The notes below the pieces were generated by a model. It worked only from the letters and a program-made list of their open reading frames with translations. It had not been told where the DNA came from and did no database searches. Shown here one piece after another: positions 1 through 8,412 of a stretch of DNA of 64,000 bases. How positions within the stretch are numbered: position 1 is the first letter of the stretch; each line of letters starts with the position of its first letter. The DNA comes from Caldimonas mangrovi (GTDB taxonomy: Bacteria; Pseudomonadota; Gammaproteobacteria; Burkholderiales; Burkholderiaceae_C): contig NZ_JAMKFE010000003.1 in the NCBI RefSeq assembly GCF_023721835.1, positions 429,756 to 493,755 on the forward strand, given 5' to 3'. Position numbers and translations under genes: made by a program.

Positions 1-1404
1 TTCAGCCACTTGGTGCACGGTGACACCCGCCTCAACATGCGGTTGATCGGCCTGGTGTGGGGCCTGCAGATGCTCTACAACTTCGGCCACTCGCTCGTCG
101 AGCCCGACGAGGATGGCCGCCACCACCCCGGCTTCCTGTTCGGTCTCGGGCTGATGGCGGTGGGCTCGCTCGGCTGGATCGCCGGGCGGCTGCTGAAGGC
201 GGCGGTGTCGCGCCAGCGCGAGTTCCTCGCCGACGCGTCGGCCGTCAAGTTCACCCGCAGCATGACGGGCATCGGCGGCGCCCTGCGCAAGATCGCCGAC
301 CAGGCGTGGCGGCGGCAGGACGCCTGGCACAACGCGCATGCCGAAAGCCTGTCGCACCTGTTTTTCGTCTCGCGACTGCGCTGGGCCCGGTTTGCGACAC
401 ACCCTCCGCTGGGCGAGCGCATTCAGCGCATCTACGGCCATACGATGGGGCCGCTGCCGGCACGTGCGCTGCCGGCCGAAGACGACGACTCGCCCGATAC
501 CGAGCCGATGGGTGGCGCGATGGCCTTCGCCTCCGGCGTGCCGGGCGGGCCGAGCGCGGCGATGACGCCCGACGCCGAAGCTTTGCGCCACGACGCGCTG
601 CAGCAGCCGGCGCTCGACGGGCCGGCTGCCCGCGAGCGCGAAGCCATCGCACGCATCCGGCGCTGGCAGGGCCCGGGCGAGCGCAAGGCGGCGGTGCTGG
701 CGCTGCTGATGTCCCCCGCCAACCCGCGCGAGCAGAAGGCCTGGGAAACGGAAACCGACGGCATCGTCGTGGCCAACGCGGTGCGGGCGGACGTGGCCGA
801 CCTGACGCACGCGGCGCGCTTGCCGGTGCTCGAACTGCTGTGGCGGCGCACGGCCCGCACGCCCATGCCGGAGCGCCGATCGATGGTCGAAGCCGCTCGC
901 CGCATGATGGGCGCCGATGGTCACGTCAGCCCGCTCGACCGGCTGCTGTGGCTGGCGATGCGCCATGTGCTCAGCGGCACGAAGACCGACCAGCCGGCGG
1001 CGACCGGCCGCAACGACATCGGGTCGCTGTCGCAAGAGGTTGCAGCGCTGACGGCGTTTCTCGCGAGAATCGTCGAGGCCCGCTCCACCGAAGGCCCGCG
1101 AGCGGACCAGGAACCGCTGTGGTACCGCGCCGTGATGCGTGCGCTGCTCGGTGATCGCGCCGTGCCGGCATGGCGCGCGCCCGATGCCAACGCACTGGTC
1201 GCGGCGCTGCGAGGGGTGGCGGCGCTGTCGTCGATGCAGCGGCCGGTGCTGCTGCGCACGTGGGTGGAAGCGGCGCTGCAACTGGCGCCGGACGGGCAAC
1301 TGGGCCATGGCGCTGCCGATGCGTTCCGGCTCGTCGCGCTGTTGCTGGATACCCCTAGCCCCAAGGCGCTGGCCGACCAATACATTGAAATCGGCGAACC
1401 GTGA
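1..1404 (+). CDS. M48-family metallopeptidase, C-terminal part (5' end outside window)
   Basis: The reading frame is open from the first base. It begins with Phe-Ser-His, the end of an HEFSH zinc motif whose first His and Glu lie upstream of the window. A third zinc-ligand region, EFLADASAV, is near residue 77 of the visible part and is typical of M48 (HtpX/Ste24-like) membrane proteases. Hydrophobic stretches at about residues 14-26 and 48-64 are probable membrane segments. The final ~300 residues are an Ala/Arg-rich extension with no domain I recognise, found in M48 proteins of Burkholderiales. The role is probably membrane protein quality control, by inference. The stop overlaps the leader of the downstream cytochrome gene. 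Confidence 0.85.
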   Translation, partial: FSHLVHGDTRLNMRLIGLVWGLQMLYNFGHSLVEPDEDGRHHPGFLFGLGLMAVGSLGWIAGRLLKAAVSRQREFLADASAVKFTRSMTGIGGALRKIADQAWRRQDAWHNAHAESLSHLFFVSRLRWARFATHPPLGERIQRIYGHTMGPLPARALPAEDDDSPDTEPMGGAMAFASGVPGGPSAAMTPDAEALRHDALQQPALDGPAAREREAIARIRRWQGPGERKAAVLALLMSPANPREQKAWETETDGIVVANAVRADVADLTHAARLPVLELLWRRTARTPMPERRSMVEAARRMMGADGHVSPLDRLLWLAMRHVLSGTKTDQPAATGRNDIGSLSQEVAALTAFLARIVEARSTEGPRADQEPLWYRAVMRALLGDRAVPAWRAPDANALVAALRGVAALSSMQRPVLLRTWVEAALQLAPDGQLGHGAADAFRLVALLLDTPSPKALADQYIEIGEP

Positions 1405-1445
1405 CCTGCGTTTCTGGCGGGGCGCGAGAACAAGGAGAACCCACG

Positions 1446-1754
1446 ATGAAAGCTCTACCCGTCATGGCTGCCATGACCATGGCCTGCGGCGCGGTGCACG
1501 CCGCCGACGCCCAGGCGCTGTACGTGCGCAGCCTGGCCGCTACCTGCGCCAACTGCCACGGCACCGACGGCCGCACGGTCGACGGCTCGGCAGTGCCTGC
1601 GCTGGCCGGCATGCCGGCGACATATCTCGTCGAGCAGATGAAAGCGTTCAAGGCAGGCACCCGCCAGGCAACGGTGATGCACCAGATCGCCAAGGGTTAC
1701 GACGACCGGCAGATCGACCAGATCGCGGCGTACTTCGCCGCCCAGAAGAAGTGA
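1446..1754 (+). CDS. Monohaem c-type cytochrome, FccA-like, periplasmic
   Basis: This 102-aa protein has a cleavable Sec signal ending near Ala-His-Ala-Ala at residues 16-20 and one haem-binding CANCH motif near residue 37. A Met in the GMP context at about residue 58 is the likely sixth haem ligand. The ATG at 1446 was chosen because AAGGAGAA lies 8 bases upstream; an in-frame GTG further upstream lacks both a Shine-Dalgarno and a signal sequence. The gene is 11 bp from the flavoprotein gene that follows, the usual arrangement for flavocytochrome-c sulfide dehydrogenase. The inferred role is to accept electrons from that flavoprotein during periplasmic sulfide oxidation. Confidence 0.85.
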   Translation: MKALPVMAAMTMACGAVHAADAQALYVRSLAATCANCHGTDGRTVDGSAVPALAGMPATYLVEQMKAFKAGTRQATVMHQIAKGYDDRQIDQIAAYFAAQKK

Positions 1755-1765
1755 GGAGGCACCCC

Positions 1766-3037
1766 ATGCAACGACGTTCCCTCCTGCAAGGCGCGGCTGC
1801 GCTCGGCGTGCTCGGGCTCGGCGCCTGCGCCACCTCGTCCGCACCGTCGAAAGCCAAGGTGCTGGTCATCGGCGGCGGCTATGGCGGCGCCACCGCTGCG
1901 AAATACGTGCGCCTGCTGTCCGACTACAAGATCGACGTGGTGCTGGTCGAGCCGCAAAGCGCCTTCGTCTCGTGCCCGGTCTCCAACCTGGTGCTCGGCG
2001 GCAGCAAGACCCTGGCCGACATCACGACGCCCTACGACCATCTGCGCAGGCGCCACGGCATCACCATCGTCAAGGACAGCGTCGCGCGCATCGACCCGGC
2101 AAAGAAGGTCGCGGTGCTCGCGTCCGGCGCCAGCATCGGTTACGACAAGCTGGTGCTCTCGCCCGGCATCGAGCTGATGTTCGACAGCATCCAGGGCCTG
2201 AAGGCAGCCAACGAGTCGGGCCGTATCCTGCAAGCCTGGAAGGCCGGTCCCGAGACCGTCGCATTGCGCAGGCAACTTGAGGCCATGCCCGACGGCGGCG
2301 TCTATGCGCTGACCATCCCCGAGGCACCCTACCGCTGCCCGCCCGGGCCTTACGAGCGCGCCTGCCAGGTCGCCAGCTACTTCAAGGCCGCCAAGCCGCG
2401 CTCCAAGGTGCTGGTGCTCGACGCCAACCAGGACGTCACCTCCAAGGGGCCGCTGTTCAAGAAGATCTGGGCCGAGCAATACAAGGGCATCGTCGAATAC
2501 CGTCCGCAGCACAAGGCGGTGGCGGTCGACGAGCAGGCCGGCCTTGTCAAGTTCGAAATCAACGACGACGTCAAGGCCGACGTGCTCAACGTGCTGCCGA
2601 CCATGCGTGCCGGCGCCATCGCGGTGCAGACCGGCCTCGCCAACGCCAACGCGCGCTGGTGCCACGTGAATTACCTGAACTTCGAGTCCACCGCGGCGAA
2701 GGACATCCATGTGCTCGGCGACTCGATCCAGATCGCGCCCGGCATGCCGAAGTCCGGCCACATGGCGAACTCGCACGCGAAGGTCGCGGCTGCCGCCATC
2801 GTTGCCGAGCTGAGCGGCTGGCCCGTGAACCCGGCACCGATGCTGACCAACACCTGCTACAGCTTCACCGATGCCAGGAACGTGATCCACGTCGCCAGCG
2901 TGCACGAGTACGTTGCGGCCGAAAAAACCTTCAAGGCGGTGGCCGGCTCGGGCGGCGTCTCGCCGGGGCCGACCGAACTCGAAGGCGTCTACGGCTGGAA
3001 CTGGGCACAGAACATCTGGGCCGACAGCCTGGGCTGA
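1766..3037 (+). CDS. fccB: Flavocytochrome-c sulfide dehydrogenase, flavoprotein subunit
   Basis: This 423-aa FAD-dependent oxidoreductase has a Rossmann motif GGGYGG at about residues 36-41. Cys70 in FVSCPVSN matches the Cys that binds FAD covalently in FccB. Cys191 (PYRCPPGP) and Cys364 (TNTCYSF) match the redox-active disulfide pair. The N-terminus begins QRRSLLQ, a twin-arginine signal, and also ends in a lipobox-like LGAC at Cys21, so a lipid anchor is possible. The ATG follows GAGGAGGC at good spacing. Known FccB oxidises sulfide to sulfur or polysulfide and passes electrons to the haem subunit; the substrate here is inferred from family and neighbour. Confidence 0.88.
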   Translation: MQRRSLLQGAAALGVLGLGACATSSAPSKAKVLVIGGGYGGATAAKYVRLLSDYKIDVVLVEPQSAFVSCPVSNLVLGGSKTLADITTPYDHLRRRHGITIVKDSVARIDPAKKVAVLASGASIGYDKLVLSPGIELMFDSIQGLKAANESGRILQAWKAGPETVALRRQLEAMPDGGVYALTIPEAPYRCPPGPYERACQVASYFKAAKPRSKVLVLDANQDVTSKGPLFKKIWAEQYKGIVEYRPQHKAVAVDEQAGLVKFEINDDVKADVLNVLPTMRAGAIAVQTGLANANARWCHVNYLNFESTAAKDIHVLGDSIQIAPGMPKSGHMANSHAKVAAAAIVAELSGWPVNPAPMLTNTCYSFTDARNVIHVASVHEYVAAEKTFKAVAGSGGVSPGPTELEGVYGWNWAQNIWADSLG

Positions 3038-3057
3038 CGTCCTTCTCGCCCGTTTGC

Positions 3058-3084
3058 AAGGCCGCTGTCCGCAGCGGCCTTTTC
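3058..3084 (+). terminator. Intrinsic terminator after fccB
   Basis: A perfect 10-bp stem (3058-3067 with 3072-3081) and a 4-base loop are followed by a short T run. It sits 20 bases after the fccB stop and separates that operon from rsmB. Confidence 0.8.
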
Positions 3085-3129
3085 CGTTTGAAATGGGGCC
3101 GTTGCCAAGGTCGCCTAGACTGCCGGCCT

Positions 3130-4473
3130 GTGAATCGACCTTCCCCTCCTTCCGCGCCGGCCGCGTTGCCGCTGTCGCGCCTGCTGGCCCACACCGCCGA
3201 CGCCGTGCAGGCCGTACGGGCCGGGCAGTCGCTCAATGACGCGCTGGCGGCCTGTCCTGCCGAGGCGCGCCCCGGCACGCAGGCTCTGAGCTTCCAGGTG
3301 TTGCGCTCGCTGGGCCGCGCACAGGCCTTGCGGGAGCGCCTTGCCAAGCGGGCGCCCGCGGCGTGGGTCGATGCCTTGCTGCTGTCCGCGCTGGGGCTGG
3401 CCTGGGACGCCGAGGCAGCGCCGTATGCCGAACACACCTTGGTCGACCAGGCTGTCGAAGCCGTCAAGCAGCGCGAACGCGCCCAGGCACCGTTCGTCAA
3501 TGCGGTGCTGCGGCGCTTTCTGCGCGAGCGGGACGATCTGGTGCGTGCAACGGACGGCGATGCGGTGGCGCGCTGGAATCATCCCGGCTGGTGGATCAAG
3601 CGCCTCCGGCGAGACTGGCCGCCGCACTGGCAGACGCTGCTGGCCGTCAACAACGAGCGTCCGCCGATGACCCTGCGCGTGCACGCCCGGCGCGGCACAC
3701 CTCAGGGCTACCAGCACCGGCTGCAGGAGGCCGGGTTGGGGGGCCGCATCGTCGGCCCGCACGCGATCCGGCTCGACGCACCGGTGGCCGTGAACCGGCT
3801 GCCGGGTTTTGCCGACGGCGACGTGTCGGTGCAGGATCTCGCCGCGCAGTGGGCGGCACCGCTGCTGGTCGGTTCGGGGGCGCAGGCCCTGCCTGCGGGT
3901 GCGCGCGTGCTCGATGCCTGCGCCGCGCCCGGGGGCAAGACGGCCCACCTGCTCGAACTGGCGGACCTCGACGTGCTGGCGCTCGACAGCGATGCGGCCC
4001 GTCTGGCCCGGGTCGGCGAAACGCTTGCACGCATCGGGCTGCAGGCCGAACTCAAGACAGCAGACGCGCGCGACCCTGCGAGCTTCTGGGACGGGCGGCT
4101 GTTCGACGCGATCCTGATGGATGCGCCCTGCAGCGCCTCCGGCATCGTGCGCCGCCATCCCGACGTGCGCTGGCTGCGGCGCGACAGCGACATCGAGGCC
4201 CTCGCGACCATCCAGCGTGACATGCTTCACGCGCTGTGGCCGTTGCTCAAGCCGGGAGGGCGCCTGCTGTACTGCACCTGTTCGGTGTTCCGGGCTGAAG
4301 GTGAGCAACAGATCGACGCTTTTTTGCAACGAGCATCCGACGCGCACGGCCTGCCGTCGCCCGGCCATGCGCTGCCCGTGCCCCACAATGGAACGGCGGC
4401 CGTCGTTTCGGGGACAGAGACGGCTGCGCACGACGGCTTCTTCTACGCCGTGCTGCACAAGCGCCCCGCCTAG
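3130..4473 (+). CDS. rsmB: 16S rRNA (cytosine(967)-C(5))-methyltransferase RsmB
   Basis: This 447-aa protein has an N-terminal NusB-like RNA-binding domain (about residues 10-140) and a C-terminal SAM-dependent methyltransferase domain. The SAM loop is the DACAAPGGKT region. The catalytic pair of cysteines is visible in MDAPCSASG and in YCTCSVF. RsmB methylates C967 of 16S rRNA. GTG at 3130 gives the family's usual length; the frame is open further upstream but that part overlaps fccB and is not conserved-looking. The next gene, a DUF4390 protein, starts 17 bp downstream, and rsmB followed by DUF4390 and an NtrY/NtrX pair is a common betaproteobacterial order. Confidence 0.93.
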   Translation: MNRPSPPSAPAALPLSRLLAHTADAVQAVRAGQSLNDALAACPAEARPGTQALSFQVLRSLGRAQALRERLAKRAPAAWVDALLLSALGLAWDAEAAPYAEHTLVDQAVEAVKQRERAQAPFVNAVLRRFLRERDDLVRATDGDAVARWNHPGWWIKRLRRDWPPHWQTLLAVNNERPPMTLRVHARRGTPQGYQHRLQEAGLGGRIVGPHAIRLDAPVAVNRLPGFADGDVSVQDLAAQWAAPLLVGSGAQALPAGARVLDACAAPGGKTAHLLELADLDVLALDSDAARLARVGETLARIGLQAELKTADARDPASFWDGRLFDAILMDAPCSASGIVRRHPDVRWLRRDSDIEALATIQRDMLHALWPLLKPGGRLLYCTCSVFRAEGEQQIDAFLQRASDAHGLPSPGHALPVPHNGTAAVVSGTETAAHDGFFYAVLHKRPA

Positions 4474-4490
4474 AAAACGACTTCTCCATC

Positions 4491-5111
4491 GTGCATCGCG
4501 CTCACCGGGTCACCCACCAAGACAGCCTCGCTGCCGGCCCGGCAGCAGTTGCAGGGGTGCCACGCGTCCGGTGCTGGGTGGTGGCGGCGCTGTTCGCCCT
4601 GCTGTGGTGCGGATGGGCGTCGGCGGCCGGCATCAATCTGCGCGACGTCGAGCTGGGCCGCAGCGACGATGGCGTGCTGCTCAGCTTCACGGCCGGATTC
4701 GAGCTGCCCAAAACCGTCGAGGAGGCGCTGCTCAAGGGGGTGCCGCTGCATTTCGAGGCCGAGGCGCAGATCTACCGTTCGCGCTGGTACTGGCGCGACC
4801 AGCGGGTGGCCCGCGCCGGCCGCACCTGGAGGCTCGCCTACCAGCCGCTGACACGGCGCTACCGCGTCACCTTCGGCAGCCTGAATCAGAACTACGACAC
4901 GCTGGACGAGGCGCTCGCTGCGATCCAGCGCACGACACGTTGGCGCATCGCCGACCTGTCCCGTTTCGAGCCCGGTGAACGGCACTACATCGAGCTCGAT
5001 TTCCGGCTCGACACCTCGCAGCTGCCGCGTCCGTTCCAGATCGGCATCGGCGGTGAGGACGAATGGGACCTGTCGGCCGAGAGCACGCTGGTGATGGACG
5101 ACCCGAATTGA
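4491..5111 (+). CDS. DUF4390 domain-containing secreted protein
   Basis: This 206-aa protein has a long N-terminal leader and a hydrophobic segment at about residues 28-45 (WVVAALFALLWCGWASA), probably a signal peptide or anchor. The mature part shows the DUF4390 pattern: repeated beta strands, SRWYWRDQRVA, and ending in FRLDTSQLPRPFQIG. The function of this family is not established. It lies between rsmB and the NtrY-like kinase, so it is probably co-transcribed with them. The GTG start is uncertain, because the hydrophobic segment begins unusually late; a later in-frame start is possible. Confidence 0.8.
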   Translation: MHRAHRVTHQDSLAAGPAAVAGVPRVRCWVVAALFALLWCGWASAAGINLRDVELGRSDDGVLLSFTAGFELPKTVEEALLKGVPLHFEAEAQIYRSRWYWRDQRVARAGRTWRLAYQPLTRRYRVTFGSLNQNYDTLDEALAAIQRTTRWRIADLSRFEPGERHYIELDFRLDTSQLPRPFQIGIGGEDEWDLSAESTLVMDDPN

Positions 5112-5115
5112 TGGC

Positions 5116-5196
5116 CCACCCCCTACGCGCTTCGCGCGCCCCCTCCAGGGGGCGACGCTGGCGGACCGGCGGAGCCGGATCCGCGGCGTCACTCGG
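5116..5196. repeat. Dispersed palindromic repeat, copy 1
   Basis: Self-complementary blocks (a GCGCGAAGCGCG-type block, a CCCCCTCCAGGGGG hairpin, and a CCGGCGGAGCCGG core) lie between the DUF4390 gene and the kinase gene. The same ordered blocks recur at 21509-21590, 21686-21740 and, in inverse orientation, at 27361-27437. It looks like an extragenic REP-type element. Confidence 0.75.
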
Positions 5197-5258
5197 CCGC
5201 ACATGCGGGGTGCCGAGACAGCGCGCCTGGTTGTTCGTACGTTTTCGATGATGACGCT

Positions 5259-7550
5259 GTGACCAAAGCGACCCGCTGGGCCTGGATCATCTCGCTTGTC
5301 GCCATCTCCGGCGCAGGCCTGGTGCTGGTGTTCCTGCTCGCGCTGTCGACCAACAACCGGCGGCTGTACGAGCAGCACTTCGAATGGCTGCTGTGGCTCA
5401 ACGTCGCGGTGGCTACCGTACTGGCGCTGGTCATCATGATTGCCGGCGTGCGGCTGACGCTGCGCATGCGGCGACGCAAGTTCGGCAGCCGGCTGCTGTT
5501 CAAGCTGGCCGGGATCTTCGCGCTCGTGGGCGTGATCCCGGGGCTGGTGATCTACACCGTGTCCTACCAGTTCGTCACGCGCAGCATCGAGAGCTGGTTC
5601 GATGTCGAAGTGGAGGCGGCGCTCGATGCCGGCCTCAACCTCGGGCGCGTCACGCTCGACACGCTGGTCGAGGACCTCGCCAGCAAGACGCGAGCGGCCG
5701 CCGACCGCCTCTCGAGCGAAGGTCGGGAGGCGGCGCTGGCGCTGGCGATCGAGCGTGTGCGCGATCAGCTGTCGGCACAGGATGCGGCACTGATCGGCGC
5801 CAGCGGCCAGCCCATCGTCAGTGCCGGCATCCAGCGCGACGTGCTTGCGTTGGCGCCCGACCGGCCGTCCGTCGCGCGGCTGCGGCAGGTTCGCAGCCAG
5901 CGCGTGATCGCCCAGCTCGAGGGCCTGGACGACGACACCGGCCCGCCACGCATCCGCGCACTGGCGCATGTGCCGTCGAGCAGCTTCAACCTGTCCGACG
6001 GCGACCGCTACCTGCTCGTCACGCAGCTGATTCCCGAGACCTTGGCGGCCAACGCGCAAGCGGTGCAGTCGGCCTACCGCGAATACCAACAGCGCGCTCT
6101 CGCTCGCGAAGGCCTGCGGCGCATGTACATCGGCACGCTGACGCTGTCGCTGTTCCTTGCGGTGTTCGGCGCCGTGCTGCTGGCCGTCACGCTCGGCAAC
6201 CAGCTGGCTCGGCCGCTGCTGCTGCTGGCCGAAGGCGTGCGCCAGGTTGCGCACGGCGACCTGACGCCCAAACAGGTGTTCGCGTCGCGTGACGAGCTTG
6301 GCGGCCTGACGCGCTCGTTCGCCGACATGACGCAGCAGTTGTCGGATGCGCGCTCGCTGGTCCAGCGCAGCCTGAGCGAGCTCGAGTCCGCCAAGACCAA
6401 CTTGCAGACCATCCTCGACAACATGACCGCCGGCGTGATCGTGCTGGACGCCGAAGGCCGCATCGACACCGTCAACCCCGGCGCGACCCGCATCCTGCGA
6501 CTGCCGGTGGCCGCCTACCGCGGCCGTGCTCTGGCCGACGTGCCCAAGCTGCAGGACTTCGCGGCCGAGGTGGCACGTCTGTTCGAGCTGCACATGGCGG
6601 GCAACGAATCCGGCGAGCGCGACCACTGGCAGCAGTCCTTCGAGCTGCAGCCCGCGCCCGATGCCTTGCCCGAGCGCGGCTCGATCACGCTGCTGGTGCG
6701 CGGTGCCTGGCTGCCGCTGCAGGCGCGGCTGCTGGTGTTCGACGACATCTCCGAGGTCGTGTCGGCGCAGCGCTCGATCGCCTGGGGCGAGGTCGCGCGC
6801 CGCCTGGCACATGAAATCAAGAACCCGCTGACACCGATCCAGTTGTCGGCGGAGCGGCTGCAGCACAAACTCGAAGCCAAGCTCGAGGGCACCGACCGGC
6901 AGATGCTCGCCAAGTCGGTGGGCACCATCGTCAACCAGGTCAGCGCGATGAAACAGCTGGTCAACGAGTTCCGCGACTACGCGCGGCTGCCGTCGGCCGA
7001 CCTGAGGCCGCTCGACCTCAACGCCATGGTGGCCGAAGTGATCGGCCTGTACGGTTCGGCGCTCGAGTCCGGGCATCTGCATGCCGACCTGGCGCCGGAC
7101 CTGCCGCCTATCCTCGGCGACGCCAGCCAGCTGCGGCAGGTGGTGCACAACCTGCTGCAGAACGGACTGGACGCCATCGTCGAGCAACCGGACGGGCTGG
7201 TGCGGGTTTACACCGAAGTGCAGCGCGGCGACGATGGCGGGCTGCGTGCCGTGCGGCTCGTGGTCGCCGACAATGGGCCTGGTTTCTCCGAGAAGGTGCT
7301 CAATCGGGCGTTCGAGCCCTATGTGACCACCAAATCAAAGGGCACCGGGCTCGGGCTGGCGGTCGTCAAGAAGATCGCCGACGAACACGCCGCGCGCATC
7401 CGCCTGAAGAACCTCGGCGCGCAAACAGCCGCTTCGGAAGGCGCCGCCGTGAAGGGCGCGCAAGTTTCGATATCATTTTCAAAGATCGCTCCACCCAGCC
7501 CTGCCTCCCCGGACGGCCTTCCGCCTGTCGCCGTGGGCCCAGGGAGTTGA
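5259..7550 (+). CDS. NtrY-like sensor histidine kinase
   Basis: This 763-aa protein has three N-terminal membrane helices (about residues 5-30, 45-66, 85-110). An extracytoplasmic region follows, then a fourth helix near 288-310, a HAMP linker, a PAS domain (about 375-495) and a kinase core. His518 in LAHEIKNPLTP is the phosphorylated residue. The N box (NLLQNGLDAI), G1 (DNGPGF) and G2 (GTGLGLAVVKKI) are all present, so it should be catalytically active. The start is GTG at 5259; the nearby ATGs are out of frame. The response regulator follows 6 bp after the stop. The family is linked to nitrogen or redox responses; the signal here is unknown. Confidence 0.9.
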   Translation: MTKATRWAWIISLVAISGAGLVLVFLLALSTNNRRLYEQHFEWLLWLNVAVATVLALVIMIAGVRLTLRMRRRKFGSRLLFKLAGIFALVGVIPGLVIYTVSYQFVTRSIESWFDVEVEAALDAGLNLGRVTLDTLVEDLASKTRAAADRLSSEGREAALALAIERVRDQLSAQDAALIGASGQPIVSAGIQRDVLALAPDRPSVARLRQVRSQRVIAQLEGLDDDTGPPRIRALAHVPSSSFNLSDGDRYLLVTQLIPETLAANAQAVQSAYREYQQRALAREGLRRMYIGTLTLSLFLAVFGAVLLAVTLGNQLARPLLLLAEGVRQVAHGDLTPKQVFASRDELGGLTRSFADMTQQLSDARSLVQRSLSELESAKTNLQTILDNMTAGVIVLDAEGRIDTVNPGATRILRLPVAAYRGRALADVPKLQDFAAEVARLFELHMAGNESGERDHWQQSFELQPAPDALPERGSITLLVRGAWLPLQARLLVFDDISEVVSAQRSIAWGEVARRLAHEIKNPLTPIQLSAERLQHKLEAKLEGTDRQMLAKSVGTIVNQVSAMKQLVNEFRDYARLPSADLRPLDLNAMVAEVIGLYGSALESGHLHADLAPDLPPILGDASQLRQVVHNLLQNGLDAIVEQPDGLVRVYTEVQRGDDGGLRAVRLVVADNGPGFSEKVLNRAFEPYVTTKSKGTGLGLAVVKKIADEHAARIRLKNLGAQTAASEGAAVKGAQVSISFSKIAPPSPASPDGLPPVAVGPGS

Positions 7551-7556
7551 GACTGC

Positions 7557-8255
7557 ATGGCCACCATTCTTGTTGTTGACGACGAACTCGGCATCCGCGC
7601 ATTGCTGTCGGAAATCCTGAGCGACGAGGGCCACAACGTCGAACTCGCGGAGAACGCGGCGCAGGCCCGGGCCTTCCGCGAGACCCGCCGACCCGACCTC
7701 GTGCTGCTCGACATCTGGATGCCCGATGTCGACGGCATCACGCTGCTGAAGGAGTGGAGCGCCAGCGCCCAGCTGACGATGCCGGTGATCATGATGTCCG
7801 GCCACGGCACCATCGACACCGCGGTCGAGGCGACCAAGTTCGGCGCGATGGCCTTCCTCGAGAAACCGATCACGCTGCAGAAACTGCTGCGCGCCGTGGA
7901 GCAGGGCCTCGCCCGGCAGGCGCCACGCCCGGCGCAGCCCGCCCCGGTGCTGCATCAGCACGCGGCCCATCCGGTGCGAGACTTCGGCATCGACCCTGCG
8001 ACGACCGGCGTGCCGCTGGCAACCGCGCCGCTGATGCTCGGGCCGCAACCCGAGCAGGTCTTCGTGCTCGACCGGCCGCTGCGCGAAGCGCGCGACGCGT
8101 TCGAGAAGGCGTACTTCGAGTTCCACCTCGCAAAGGAAAACGGCAGCATGACCCGCGTGGCCGAAAAGACCGGCCTCGAGCGCACCCACCTGTACCGCAA
8201 GCTCAAGCAGCTGGGCGTCGACCTCACGCGCAACAAGCGGTCCGGCGGAAACTGA
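7557..8255 (+). CDS. NtrX-like response regulator without an AAA+ domain
   Basis: This 232-aa regulator has an N-terminal receiver domain with acidic pair Asp8/Asp9, phosphoacceptor Asp52 (VLLDIWMPD) and Lys in FLEKP. A linker follows, then a C-terminal Fis-type helix-turn-helix (about residues 185-225, ending RTHLYRKLKQLG). Canonical NtrX has a central sigma54-activating AAA+ ATPase of about 240 residues, and it is absent here. This shortened form is found in several Burkholderiales, so it probably works as a DNA-binding regulator that does not drive sigma54 promoters. It is translated directly behind its kinase. Confidence 0.9.
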   Translation: MATILVVDDELGIRALLSEILSDEGHNVELAENAAQARAFRETRRPDLVLLDIWMPDVDGITLLKEWSASAQLTMPVIMMSGHGTIDTAVEATKFGAMAFLEKPITLQKLLRAVEQGLARQAPRPAQPAPVLHQHAAHPVRDFGIDPATTGVPLATAPLMLGPQPEQVFVLDRPLREARDAFEKAYFEFHLAKENGSMTRVAEKTGLERTHLYRKLKQLGVDLTRNKRSGGN

Positions 8256-8273
8256 TATACTGCTCGACTTTCT

Positions 8274-8349
8274 GGCCTGGTAGCTCAGTTGGTAGAGCAG
8301 CGGATTGAAAATCCGCGTGTCGGTGGTTCGATTCCGCCCTAGGCCACCA
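8274..8349 (+). tRNA. tRNA-Phe (anticodon GAA)
   Basis: A full cloverleaf is visible. The acceptor stem GGCCTGG pairs with CTAGGCC with one G-U. There is a D arm with GGTAGAGC, an anticodon stem GCGGA/TCCGC around loop TTGAAAA (anticodon GAA), a T arm with TTCGATT, and discriminator A followed by an encoded CCA at 8347-8349. A TATACT box lies at 8256-8261 with no convincing -35 partner. Confidence 0.97.
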
Positions 8350-8360
8350 AAGAAATTCGA

Positions 8361-8395
8361 AGCCCCGTGCAGCTGCCAAGCGCACGGGGCTTTTT
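8361..8395 (+). terminator. Intrinsic terminator after tRNA-Phe
   Basis: A 10-bp stem (AGCCCCGTGC at 8361-8370 with its complement at 8382-8391) and an 11-base loop are followed by five T residues. On the opposite strand it may also end the convergent lipoprotein gene. Confidence 0.85.
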
Positions 8396-8412
8396 CGTGG
8401 GGCGTGCGCGGA

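Noticed and set aside
4470..7187. A 905-codon minus-strand frame opposite the DUF4390 and NtrY-like genes
   Set aside because: It is antisense to a well-supported kinase, contains the intergenic repeat in translation, and has low-complexity His/Gln/Arg composition.
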